Part shown: in pieces, positions 55,653 to 64,000 of the stretch
How positions within the stretch are numbered: the first letter of the stretch is position 1
Layout of the letters: each line of letters opens with the position of its first letter
Assembly: GCA_947642555.1 (NCBI GenBank)
Contig: CANRSX010000002.1
Coordinates: 62,001-126,000, forward strand
Direction: 5' to 3'
From: an uncultured Roseburia sp.
Lineage (GTDB): Bacteria > Bacillota > Clostridia > Lachnospirales > Lachnospiraceae
DNA length: 64,000 bases
Position numbers and translations under genes: made by a program
Notes under the pieces: generated by a model
What the model saw: the letters and a program-made list of their open reading frames with translations, nothing else
The model's database searches: none
What the model was told of the DNA's origin: nothing

Positions 55653-57989
55653 ATGACAGGAAGACAGGAACTGTGGTACGATCAGCCCGCCCGGTACTGG
55701 GAGGAGGCGCTGCCTGCTGGAAACGGCAGCCTCGGCGCGATGGTGTACGGCCGCTGTGACGAGGAAATCATACAGTTAAACGAGGAGACGGTCTGGAGCG
55801 GCGGCGCGAGGGACCGGATCAATCCGGACAGCTATAAAAATCTGGAGGCAGTGCGCAATCTGATCCGTGAGGGGAAGATCACGGAGGCGGAGCGGCTGGC
55901 TGTGCTCTCCCTCTCCGGCACGCCGCAGTACCAGCGCTGTTATCAGACGTTAGGAACGCTGTTTCTGCGGCATGAGTACCCGGACGCGCCTGCCGGGAAG
56001 CCGGAGATCAGCGGCTACAGACGATCCCTGGATCTTGAGGAAGCCGTCATTTACACGGAATGGAGCGTCGGGCGGACGCGTTATATGCAGAAGGTATTTG
56101 CCTCGCACCCGGACGGCCTTCTGGTGATTGCGCTGACGTGCGAAGGGGAGGATATGCTGCACTTCTGCTGCCGGCTGGACCGCGGCAGAGACTTCGACCA
56201 CAGCTTTGCGGTAGATGGGGAGACGATCGGCTTTGACGGCGGGGCGGAGAACATGCGCTTCTGCGGCGTGCTGCGCGCGCTGGAATATGACGGGGAGGTT
56301 TGTACCGTTGGCGAGCATCTGGCAGTCCGCAATGCGACACATGTCGTGCTTGGGTTCTCCGCGAAGACGGAATATCGCTGCACGGATCCCAGAAAAGAGG
56401 CGTTATCGGTGCTCGGGGCGCAGCGCGGACACGGGCTGCCGGAGCTTCTGGAGCGGCATATCCGTGATTACAGAGAGCTGTATGCGCGCGTGACGCTGGA
56501 GCTTTCAGACGGGGCCGCCGTTTCAGCCTGTGGATCTCCCGGAACCGAAGCGTGCGCAGCGCCGGTCTGCGCGAAGGACTGCCTGCCGACGGACGGGAGG
56601 CTTAAGGCGTTTGCCAAGACGGGGCGGGATCCCGGGCTGATCGCGCTTTACTTCCAGTACGGCCGCTATCTGATGATCGCGGGCAGCAGGGAAGGGACGC
56701 TGCCACTGACGCTGCAGGGGATCTGGAACGAGGATATGACGGCCCCATGGGATTCGAAGTACACGATCAACATCAATCTGCAGATGAATTACTGGCCGGC
56801 GGATCTCTGCAATCTGGGCGAGTGCACAGAGCCCTACTTTGCGCTCCTGAAGCGGATCGCAAAGACCGGGAAGGAGACGGCGCGCCGGATGTACGGCTGC
56901 CGCGGGTTTGTGGCGCACCACAACACGGACATCCATGCGGACACCGCGCCGCAGGATATGTATATCCCTGCGACCTACTGGGTGATGGGCGGAGCGTGGC
57001 TGGCGACCCATATTTACGAGCATTATCTTTTTACAAATGACGAGAAGCTTTTGGAGGATCACTATGAGGTACTGCGGGAGGCGGTATTGTTTTTTGCCGA
57101 CTTCCTGACCGAAGACGAGGAAGGATATCTGGTGACAAACCCGTCGTCTTCCCCGGAGAACACCTACATGCTGCCTTCGGGAGAATGCGGGCGCCTCTGC
57201 GACGGGCCTGCGATGGACAACGAGATCTTATGGCAGCTGTTCGGCGATTTCCTGTCGGCCGCGAAAGCGCTTGGCATGTCAGATCCGCTGGTGGCGAAAA
57301 CGGAGGAGCTGCGCGCAAAGCTCCGCGCCCCGCAGATCGGAGCGTACGGACAGCTTCTGGAGTGGAAGGCGGAGTACAGAGAGCCGGAGCCGGGACACCG
57401 CCATGTCTCGCATCTGTACGGCGTTTTTCCGGGAGCGCAGATCACGGCGGAGGATACGCCAGAGCTCGCCCGGGCCGCGCGCAAATCGTTAGAGCACCGG
57501 TTAGAGCACGGCGGCGGGCATACGGGCTGGAGCCGGGCGTGGATGGTTCTTCTCTGGGATCGTTTTAAGGACAGCGAGCGGGCATACGCGGATTTAAGGG
57601 AGCTGATCGGGGCGTCGACTTATCCGAATCTGATGGATTTTCACCCGCTGCCGGGCTTTGGATACAAACGGGGATCCGTGTTCCAGCTGGACGGAAATAT
57701 GGGCGGCATCACGGGGATCGCGGAGATGCTGGTGCAGAGCCACCGCGGCAGGATCAGCCTTCTGCCGGCGCTGCCGGATGAGCTTTCCGAGGGCGCGGTA
57801 AAAGGGCTTAAGGTGCGCGGCAACGCTCTGCTTGACCTCTCCTGGAAGGACGGCCGCCTGACGGAGTGCGTGATAAAGACAAATGAGCCGCTTGCCGCCG
57901 TGCTGAAATACGGGGAGACGGAAACGCAGGTACGGCTTGACGCGGACACCCGCTATGTGTTTGACGCGGAATTGAAACAAAACACTTGA
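55653..57989 (+). CDS. GH95 alpha-L-fucosidase
   Basis: The 778-residue enzyme begins [58 protein letters not shown], the hallmark GH95 N-domain. The catalytic barrel holds [48 protein letters not shown] and [14 protein letters not shown]. It releases alpha-1,2-linked fucose from host or milk glycans by inversion. There is no signal peptide, so it acts on imported oligosaccharides. The ATG at 55653 follows ACAGGAGGAGAGAG. It supplies fucose to the isomerase and kinase of the same operon. Confidence 0.93.
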   Translation: MTGRQELWYDQPARYWEEALPAGNGSLGAMVYGRCDEEIIQLNEETVWSGGARDRINPDSYKNLEAVRNLIREGKITEAERLAVLSLSGTPQYQRCYQTLGTLFLRHEYPDAPAGKPEISGYRRSLDLEEAVIYTEWSVGRTRYMQKVFASHPDGLLVIALTCEGEDMLHFCCRLDRGRDFDHSFAVDGETIGFDGGAENMRFCGVLRALEYDGEVCTVGEHLAVRNATHVVLGFSAKTEYRCTDPRKEALSVLGAQRGHGLPELLERHIRDYRELYARVTLELSDGAAVSACGSPGTEACAAPVCAKDCLPTDGRLKAFAKTGRDPGLIALYFQYGRYLMIAGSREGTLPLTLQGIWNEDMTAPWDSKYTININLQMNYWPADLCNLGECTEPYFALLKRIAKTGKETARRMYGCRGFVAHHNTDIHADTAPQDMYIPATYWVMGGAWLATHIYEHYLFTNDEKLLEDHYEVLREAVLFFADFLTEDEEGYLVTNPSSSPENTYMLPSGECGRLCDGPAMDNEILWQLFGDFLSAAKALGMSDPLVAKTEELRAKLRAPQIGAYGQLLEWKAEYREPEPGHRHVSHLYGVFPGAQITAEDTPELARAARKSLEHRLEHGGGHTGWSRAWMVLLWDRFKDSERAYADLRELIGASTYPNLMDFHPLPGFGYKRGSVFQLDGNMGGITGIAEMLVQSHRGRISLLPALPDELSEGAVKGLKVRGNALLDLSWKDGRLTECVIKTNEPLAAVLKYGETETQVRLDADTRYVFDAELKQNT

Positions 57990-58014
57990 TTTTTGCCGGT
58001 CTGACCGATATAAT
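57986..58014 (+). promoter_or_regulatory. Promoter of the aconitase-family gene
   Basis: TTGATT (57986-57991) and TATAAT (58009-58014), spacer 17, overlap the end of the GH95 gene. Confidence 0.72.
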
Positions 58015-58026
58015 TTTTTCAAACGA

Positions 58027-58058
58027 GTGCACAGGTGCAGTCCGGCCTGTGCACTTTT
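58027..58058 (+). promoter_or_regulatory. Hairpin in the 5' leader of the aconitase-family gene
   Basis: GTGCACAGG-TGCAGTCCGG-CCTGTGCAC then TTTT lies just after the expected transcription start. It would end read-through from the GH95 gene or act as an attenuator for the hydratase. Confidence 0.6.
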
Positions 58059-58078
58059 GCATATGGAGGAAGCATGAT

Positions 58079-60382
58079 ATGAAATTATACGACAAAGGTG
58101 TATATCTGGTAAACGGATCGGAGCTGATCCCGGATGACGGAACCGCCGCTGCCGCGGTGAAGAGCCGTACCGGGCTTGACGTGACAAAAGAGCAGGCGGC
58201 GGAGCAGACGATCGCATACGGCATTTTAAAAGAGCACAACCGGTCGGGAGATATGAAAAAGCTTCAGATTAAGTTCGATAAGCTGACCTCCCATGATATT
58301 ACGTTTGTAGGGATCATACAGACGGCGCGGGCTTCGGGGCTGGAGCGTTTTCCGGTGCCCTACGTGCTGACAAACTGCCACAACAGCCTCTGCGCGGTGG
58401 GCGGGACCATCAATGAGGATGACCACATGTTCGGCTTAACCTGCGCGAAGCGGTACGGCGGCGTGTATGTCCCGCCTCATCAGGCGGTCATCCACCAGTT
58501 TGCGAGAGAGATGCTTGCCGGGGGCGGCAGCATGATCTTAGGGTCGGATTCCCACACGAGATACGGGGCGCTCGGCACCATGGCGGTGGGCGAGGGCGGC
58601 CCGGAGCTGGTCAAGCAGCTGCTGGGAAAGACCTATGACATCGATATGCCGGGCGTGACCGGCGTATATCTGACCGGAACCCCGCAGAAGGGCGTCGGGC
58701 CGCAGGACGTGGCGCTCGCGATCATCGGGGCGGTCTTTGACTGCGGATATGTGAAGAATAAGGTGATGGAATTCGTGGGGCCGGGCGTGTCGAACTTAAG
58801 CGTGGATTTCCGCATCGGCATCGACGTGATGACCACGGAGACTACCTGCCTGTCCTCGATCTGGCGGACGGATGAGGCCGTGCGCGAATTTTATGAGATT
58901 CACGGGCGCGGCGGGGATTATAAGGAGCTGAATCCGGGCGCGGCGGCGTACTACGACGGGATGATCGAGATCGACCTTGGCGCGATAAAGCCGATGATCG
59001 CGATGCCGTTCCATCCGAGCAATACCTACACGATCGAGGAGCTGAACGCGAATTTAATGGACATCCTCGACGACTGTGAGAAGCGCGCGGAAGTGAGCTT
59101 TGACGGCGCGGTGAAGCTCGACTTAAAGAGCAAGGTCAGAAACGGAAGATTATATGTGGATCAGGGGATTATCGCGGGCTGTGCCGGCGGCGGCTTTGAA
59201 AATATCTGCGACGCGGCGGATATCTTAAAGGGCGCGGGCATCGGATCCGACGAATTTACGCTGAGCGTTTACCCGGCGAGCATGCCGGTCTATATGGAGC
59301 TGGTGAAGAACGGCGCCGTGGCCTCGCTGATCTCGGCGGGAGCCGTGGTGAAGACCGCCTTCTGCGGGCCGTGCTTCGGCGCGGGGGACACGCCGGCGAA
59401 CAATGCCTTCTCGATCCGGCATTCGACGAGAAACTTCCCGAACCGCGAGGGCTCGAAGGTGCAGCAGGGACAGGTGGCGTCCGTTGCGCTGATGGACGCG
59501 CGTTCCATCGCGGCGACGGCTGCGAACCGCGGGTACCTGACTGCGGCGATAGATGTAGATGCAGACTTTACAAAACCGAAATACTTCTTTGACAGGACGA
59601 TTTATGAGAACCGCGTCTTTGACAGCCACGGCGTGGCGGATCCGTCCGTGGAGATTCAGTTCGGTCCGAATATTAAGGACTGGCCGGCCATGAGCGCGCT
59701 TCCGGAGAATCTGGTGCTGCGCGTGGTGTCTGAGATCCACGATCCGGTCACCACGACAGACGAGCTGATTCCGTCCGGGGAGACCTCCTCGTTCCGGTCC
59801 AATCCGCTGGGACTTGCCGAGTTTGCGCTTTCCAGGAAGGATCCGCAGTATGTCGGGCGCGCGAAGGAGATCCAGAAGGCGCAGAAGGCCGTCGAGGCAG
59901 GCGTCTGTCCGCTCGAGGCCGTGGAGGGGCTTTCCGACGTGATGCGTGCGATCGGGCAGGCATTCCCGGAAAAGAAGTTCGCGAAGGATACCCCGGCCGG
60001 TGTGCTCGGGTTCGGAAGCACGATTTTCGCGGTGAAGCCAGGGGACGGCTCCGCCAGGGAGCAGGCCGCTTCCTGCCAGAAGGTGCTGGGCGGCTGGGCG
60101 AACATCGCCAATGAATACGCGACCAAGCGCTACCGCTCCAACCTGATCAACTGGGGCATGCTGCCGTTTGTGATCCCGGAGGGAGAGCTGCCGTTCCAGA
60201 ACCTGGACTATCTGTTCCTGCCGGATATCCGGAGCGCGGTGGAGAAAAAGCAGGATCAGATCAGGGCGTTTGTCGTGAGAAAGGACGGCGTGGAGGAATT
60301 TGCGTTAGGACTTGGCGCGATGACGGACGACGAGCGTGAGATTATCTTAAAGGGCTGCCTGATCAACTATTATCGCGGCTGA
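58079..60382 (+). CDS. Aconitase-family hydratase
   Basis: The 767-residue protein has the aconitase fold with an Fe-S cluster. Candidate ligands are in [29 protein letters not shown] and [19 protein letters not shown], and the substrate region [19 protein letters not shown] is clear. A C-terminal swivel part ([54 protein letters not shown]) is present. It diverges from TCA aconitase and resembles uncharacterised hydratases (YbhJ-like); the substrate is unknown. The start at 58079 follows ATGGAGGAAGCATGAT. It may belong to the fucose locus or stand alone, since it has its own promoter. Confidence 0.85.
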   Translation: MKLYDKGVYLVNGSELIPDDGTAAAAVKSRTGLDVTKEQAAEQTIAYGILKEHNRSGDMKKLQIKFDKLTSHDITFVGIIQTARASGLERFPVPYVLTNCHNSLCAVGGTINEDDHMFGLTCAKRYGGVYVPPHQAVIHQFAREMLAGGGSMILGSDSHTRYGALGTMAVGEGGPELVKQLLGKTYDIDMPGVTGVYLTGTPQKGVGPQDVALAIIGAVFDCGYVKNKVMEFVGPGVSNLSVDFRIGIDVMTTETTCLSSIWRTDEAVREFYEIHGRGGDYKELNPGAAAYYDGMIEIDLGAIKPMIAMPFHPSNTYTIEELNANLMDILDDCEKRAEVSFDGAVKLDLKSKVRNGRLYVDQGIIAGCAGGGFENICDAADILKGAGIGSDEFTLSVYPASMPVYMELVKNGAVASLISAGAVVKTAFCGPCFGAGDTPANNAFSIRHSTRNFPNREGSKVQQGQVASVALMDARSIAATAANRGYLTAAIDVDADFTKPKYFFDRTIYENRVFDSHGVADPSVEIQFGPNIKDWPAMSALPENLVLRVVSEIHDPVTTTDELIPSGETSSFRSNPLGLAEFALSRKDPQYVGRAKEIQKAQKAVEAGVCPLEAVEGLSDVMRAIGQAFPEKKFAKDTPAGVLGFGSTIFAVKPGDGSAREQAASCQKVLGGWANIANEYATKRYRSNLINWGMLPFVIPEGELPFQNLDYLFLPDIRSAVEKKQDQIRAFVVRKDGVEEFALGLGAMTDDEREIILKGCLINYYRG

Positions 60383-60423
60383 CAGCAGTCCGGATTACTG
60401 AGGGACACCGGGAGGGCGACGCT

Positions 60424-61746
60424 TTGGACAGAGAGAGAAAACAGGAGACCGACGAAAAACTAAGACAGTATACCATGATTGCGCTGGCGGTATTTATCAC
60501 CTTCTGCTGCTGCATACTGTTCTTCTTTATCATATACCGGTACAACGGATTTACAAGCTTTTGGAAAAAGCTGTTCGGGATTTTACAGCCGATCGTGATC
60601 GGGCTGGTGCTTGCCTATCTGCTAAATCCGGTGATGAGCACCATTGAAACATATGTAAAGAAGCTTCTGGAGACGCGGATGAAGAACCAGAAAAAGGCCG
60701 CCAGGCTTTCCCGCGGCATCGGTATTGCCGGTGCGTGGCTGCTTGTCGTCGGGATTTTCATGCTGCTGATCGTGGCGATCGTCCCTGCTGTCTCAAAGAG
60801 TATCCAGGAGATGGTGACCGGGTTCCCGGATGAGGTCAGCAACCTGGTGGCCTGGGTGGAGGATTTTACGAAGGGTGATACCGAGATCGCGGAGTTTGTG
60901 CGTAATTTATTCGAAAAAATAAGCGAATCCCTTCAGGACTTCATGGAAAATGATATTCTCCCGCAGGCGCAGAAATATCTGCTGTCCATCACAAGCGGCG
61001 TGATCTACGGGGTAAAATTTCTGATGAATGTCCTGGTCGGCGTGATCGTCTCCGTCTATGTGCTCTCGAGCAAGGAGACCTTCGCCGGCCAGGCGAAAAA
61101 GATTGTGTATGCGGTCTTTAAGCCGGTGCGCGCGAATGTCATCATCCACACTCTGCGTAAAAGCAATCAGATTTTCGGCGGGTTTATCACGGGAAAAATC
61201 TTAGATTCCGCGATCATCGGAGTGCTGGCGTATATTGTCCTCGCGATCATGCAGATGCCGGACACCGTGCTTCTGGCGGTGATCATCGGAGTGACAAATG
61301 TCATTCCGTTCTTCGGGCCGTTTATCGGCGCGATCCCGTCTTTTATCATCGTGGTACTGCAGAATCCGGTACAGGGCCTGTATTTTCTGATTTTTATCCT
61401 TGTTCTTCAGCAGATTGACGGAAATATTATCGGGCCGAAGATCCTTGGCAATTCGACCGGGCTTTCCTCGTTCTGGGTCGTGTTTGCGATCATGGTGTTC
61501 GGGGGCTTATGGGGGTTCCCGGGAATGCTCTTAGGGGTGCCTCTGATGGCCGTGATCTACTATATCATCCAGAAATGCGTGCGGTATTTCCTGCGCAGAC
61601 GCGGGCTGGTGGAGGATACGCAGAGCTATGTTTACATGAGACGCGTCGATGAAAAGACGAATCAGCTTGTTTACGAGTCGAAAAATAAGAGCGGAAAGAA
61701 ACGGGCTGCGGAGAAAAAAGAGAATACGGACGGGGAAATACGATAA
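60424..61746 (+). CDS. AI-2E family transporter-like membrane protein
   Basis: The 440-residue protein has about eight membrane segments (MIALAVFITFCCCILFFFII, LFGILQPIVIGLVLAYLLNPVM, IAGAWLLVVGIFMLLIVAIVPAV and others). The family motif VIPFFGPFIGAIPSFIIVVLQNPVQGLYFLIFILVLQQIDGNIIGPKILGNSTGLSSFWVVFAIMVFGGLWGFPGMLLGVPLMAVIYYI is present. Members of this PerM/YdbI family are thought to be exporters or antiporters; few have known substrates. The start is TTG behind GGGAGGGCGACGC. A Lys/Glu-rich tail follows the last helix. Confidence 0.9.
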   Translation: MDRERKQETDEKLRQYTMIALAVFITFCCCILFFFIIYRYNGFTSFWKKLFGILQPIVIGLVLAYLLNPVMSTIETYVKKLLETRMKNQKKAARLSRGIGIAGAWLLVVGIFMLLIVAIVPAVSKSIQEMVTGFPDEVSNLVAWVEDFTKGDTEIAEFVRNLFEKISESLQDFMENDILPQAQKYLLSITSGVIYGVKFLMNVLVGVIVSVYVLSSKETFAGQAKKIVYAVFKPVRANVIIHTLRKSNQIFGGFITGKILDSAIIGVLAYIVLAIMQMPDTVLLAVIIGVTNVIPFFGPFIGAIPSFIIVVLQNPVQGLYFLIFILVLQQIDGNIIGPKILGNSTGLSSFWVVFAIMVFGGLWGFPGMLLGVPLMAVIYYIIQKCVRYFLRRRGLVEDTQSYVYMRRVDEKTNQLVYESKNKSGKKRAAEKKENTDGEIR

Positions 61747-61749
61747 TTT

Positions 61750-61778
61750 TTGACATCTCTGTATGCGTGTGATAAACT
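61750..61778 (+). promoter_or_regulatory. Promoter of the TPR/AAA protein gene
   Basis: TTGACA (61750-61755) and TAAACT (61773-61778), spacer 17, about 50 bases before the TTG start. Confidence 0.72.
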
Positions 61779-61826
61779 TATGGATAGTTAAAAAGAGAAA
61801 ATGATGCACATCTGAGGTGGCATAAA

Positions 61827-64000
61827 TTGGATAAATACGAGTACAAAGTGAAACTGGATCAGATGAAATCCCTCGCGGAGGAAAACCGTTACAAAGAGGC
61901 GCTGGAGATTGCTGATTCGGTGAACTGGAGCAAGATAAAAAATGTAAATGCCCTGATCCTGGCAGGCGAGGTCTACGAGAAATGCGGGCGTTATGAGGAC
62001 AGCAGGGATATCCTTCTCATGGCGCAGGAGCGCTCGCCGATCGGCCGTATCATTATCTGCCGCCTGGCCGGAGTCGCGGTCAAGATGGGGAATTATGCGG
62101 AGGCGAAGGAGTATTATGACGAATTTGTCGAGCTCGCGCCGCATGACAACTTAAAATACGTGCTGAAATATCAGATCAGCAAGGCGCAGGGGGCGGATGT
62201 GCAGACGCTGATCCATATCCTGGAGGACTTAAAGGAGCAGGAGTATTCCGAGGAATGGGCGTGCGAGCTGGCGTACCTTTACCATGAGGCCGGGATGGGG
62301 GAGAAGTGTGTCGAGACCTGTGATGAGCTGATCCTCTGGTTCGGGGACGGACCGTACGTGGAGCGGGCGCTGGAGCTTAAGATGCTGTATCGTCCGCTGA
62401 CGCCGCAGCAGGAGGAGAAATACCGTTCCTTCCATCAGAAGAGCGGATTTGTGGAGGTGAGGCCCGGGGAGGAGCTCGAATCCGGGGAGATTATCAGCAC
62501 GCCGGTGCAGATCCCGAAGGTGAAGCTCGCGCCAGAGCGTTTTAATACCCAGAATATTCAGAAGGAACTGCAGAAGAGCATGCAGGAGATCATGGAGGCC
62601 ACGGAGAAGGAAGCCGTGGACGACAGCATGGCGAATGTCGAAAAGCTTGTGGAGAGCTTTCCGTATCTGCAGCCGCCGGAGGAGGAACCCGGGCTGCCGG
62701 GGGAGGAGGAGCTGCCGTATATCGAGACGGACGAGGAGATCGACAATTCATTAAAGACCGATTACATGCAGCTTCTGGCGGAGGATTATGACGGGCAGAT
62801 GAGCCTGTATGTCCCGGAGAACGGTGTGAGCGAGCCGCAGATTGACGGCCAGCTGTCCATCGGCGACGTGCTGGCGGACTGGGAGAAGAAGAAACGCGCG
62901 GCAAAGGCCGTGCTGGACGAGGCGCAGCAGCGCAAGCTTCGGGCGTCAAAGGAACGGGCGCTGCGGGAAGTCAGCGGAATTATGGAGAATCTTCTGAAGC
63001 TGGATCCCGGGCTGACGGCGGATATGCTGCTGCCGGAGCAGTACGACGGAGAAGGGCCGGGTGAGCAGGATATGGCGGAGACGCTTGCCAGCATCACCCA
63101 GGCGCTCGATCAGAGGATTAATACGGTAAAGCAGGAGAGCGCCCAGATTGACGAGCAGCTCGCCGTGATGGGAGCCGGGCTGGTGTCGGAGCTGCCGAAG
63201 CTGATGGAGGAGATACCGGATCAGCCGGAAGAGACGGCTGACCCGGGAGACGGCATGCAGGAGGTGCTGCCCGGGGACGAAGGCTTTGAAGAGGACGTTA
63301 TGATCGCAGAGCAGGAGGATTCCGTTCTGATGCCGGTCAATACCATACAGCCGGACGAGGAGATCTTACCGGCGGACACGCTCGCGCTCACGGAGGATTT
63401 TGAGCGTGCGGTGGAGGAGCAGGCGCTGGCAGCGGAGCGTCAGGCGGATGAGTTTGACTTTGAGGAAGCGCTTCTCGCGGAAGCGACAAAGAGCGTACAG
63501 AGCGAGGTCTCCCGGCATCAGCATCAGGAGGAGGTGGATCTCCCGGAGATTGCGGAGCCGGAGGAGGACGGACAGAAGACCATCACAAAGCTTTCCAGGG
63601 AACAGAGAGAGATTTTTTCATATTTTGTGCCGATCAAGGGAATGGAGCGCCAGCTCTGCCAGGCGCTGACCGGCGCGGCCAGGCGTCTTTCGTCAGGCGG
63701 CCGGGCGTCCACCGGGAATATGATCATCCAGGGCGGCCCGGGGAGCGGCAAGACGGTGTTGGCGACCAGCATGATCAAAGCGCTGCAGACGGAGACGGGC
63801 AGACCGGACGGCCGGGTGGGAAGGATCGAGGCGTCCGTGCTGAATCAGAAAGACATTGCGGCTCTCTTAAAGAAAGTGGAGGGCGGCTGCCTGATCATCG
63901 AGCAGGCAGGGGGGATTTCAAGGGAGACGGCAATCCGGCTCTCGATGCTGCTCGAGAACAACGACAGCGGGCTGCTTGTGATCCTTGAGGATACCCATAA
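61827..64000 (+). CDS. TPR-like and AAA-type ATPase protein, 3' end beyond window
   Basis: This long frame is missing from the ORF track because it runs off the right edge. It starts with TTG behind GAGGTGGCATAAA: MDKYEYKVKLDQMKSLAEENRYKEALEIADSVNWSKIKNVNALILAGEVYEKCGRYEDSRDIL, a TPR-like repeat array of about 200 residues. About 380 very acidic residues with coiled-coil stretches (LADWEKKKRAAKAVLDEAQQRKLRASKERALREV) follow. An AAA-type nucleotide-binding start then appears, SGGRASTGNMIIQGGPGSGKTVLATSMIKAL, with Walker B-like GGCLIIEQAGGISRETAIRLSMLLE. About 725 codons are visible. It may be an energy-using adaptor at the membrane or wall; no precise family is recognised. Confidence 0.8.
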   Translation, partial: MDKYEYKVKLDQMKSLAEENRYKEALEIADSVNWSKIKNVNALILAGEVYEKCGRYEDSRDILLMAQERSPIGRIIICRLAGVAVKMGNYAEAKEYYDEFVELAPHDNLKYVLKYQISKAQGADVQTLIHILEDLKEQEYSEEWACELAYLYHEAGMGEKCVETCDELILWFGDGPYVERALELKMLYRPLTPQQEEKYRSFHQKSGFVEVRPGEELESGEIISTPVQIPKVKLAPERFNTQNIQKELQKSMQEIMEATEKEAVDDSMANVEKLVESFPYLQPPEEEPGLPGEEELPYIETDEEIDNSLKTDYMQLLAEDYDGQMSLYVPENGVSEPQIDGQLSIGDVLADWEKKKRAAKAVLDEAQQRKLRASKERALREVSGIMENLLKLDPGLTADMLLPEQYDGEGPGEQDMAETLASITQALDQRINTVKQESAQIDEQLAVMGAGLVSELPKLMEEIPDQPEETADPGDGMQEVLPGDEGFEEDVMIAEQEDSVLMPVNTIQPDEEILPADTLALTEDFERAVEEQALAAERQADEFDFEEALLAEATKSVQSEVSRHQHQEEVDLPEIAEPEEDGQKTITKLSREQREIFSYFVPIKGMERQLCQALTGAARRLSSGGRASTGNMIIQGGPGSGKTVLATSMIKALQTETGRPDGRVGRIEASVLNQKDIAALLKKVEGGCLIIEQAGGISRETAIRLSMLLENNDSGLLVILEDTH

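Noticed and set aside
62590-63097. Minus-strand ORFs near the right end
   Set aside because: They are shadows of the TPR/AAA gene that the track omitted because it runs off the window.

Overview
The window looks like chromosomal DNA of a gut-type Firmicute, most likely Lachnospiraceae (Clostridia). The GC content is fairly high, AGGAGG-type ribosome binding sites are strong, and several genes start with TTG or GTG. The gene orders rpsF-ssb-rpsR, gdpP-rplI-dnaB and sua5-ywlE-upp-atp match the Firmicute core. The family assignment rests on protein style and gene order only; no database was searched. I found no rRNA, tRNA, CRISPR array, prophage or intact insertion sequence.

Layout. 1-3.3 kb (minus): a two-polypeptide 2-oxoacid:ferredoxin oxidoreductase whose alpha-beta fusion runs off the left edge. 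3.5-8.3 kb (plus): an OmpR-type two-component pair followed by an ABC exporter (ATPase and two permeases), ended by a strong terminator. 8.3-10.5 kb (minus): decaying small modules, namely an antitoxin-like gene with a perfect 30-bp palindrome at its promoter and a toxin stump cut after about 30 codons, a LacI regulator, and a VapD-like gene with a frameshifted 3' end plus its partner. 10.6-20.7 kb: a glycan-utilisation locus with a DUF4038/GH140-like hydrolase divergent from an alpha/beta hydrolase, then an LplA/B/C-type importer and a YesM/YesN-type two-component system. 20.8-29 kb: a small alarmone synthetase, rpsF-ssb-rpsR, a lipoprotein, gdpP-rplI-dnaB, a repeat-rich spacer and a MerR-headed protein. 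29-30.6 kb (minus): ferredoxin and galM.

30.7-40.9 kb: sua5, a YwlE-like protein lacking the catalytic cysteine, upp, dCMP deaminase, and a complete F-type ATP synthase operon (atpZ-I-B-E-F-H-A-G-D-C). Its c subunit carries residues typical of Na+-binding rotors. 41-48.2 kb: a histidine phosphatase, an amidohydrolase, a coiled-coil protein, a membrane-anchored 5'-nucleotidase, a small membrane protein, an XRE regulator and an LCP-family cell-wall ligase. 48.5-51.2 kb: a second OmpR-type two-component system. 51.3-60.4 kb: an L-fucose locus with an AraC regulator divergent from fucI, a sugar kinase and a cytoplasmic GH95 alpha-L-fucosidase, followed by an aconitase-family hydratase with its own promoter. 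60.4-64 kb: an AI-2E-family membrane protein and a large TPR/AAA protein cut by the right edge.

The most unusual signals are non-coding or degenerate: a palindromic intergenic repeat (TGTTACGATTCACAG...CTGTGAATCGTAACA) at both the dnaB and atpG-atpD spacers, the truncated toxin-antitoxin modules, the Cys-less YwlE homologue, and a 39-bp in-frame repeat in a response-regulator linker. I did not find a convincing complete new defence or metabolic system.
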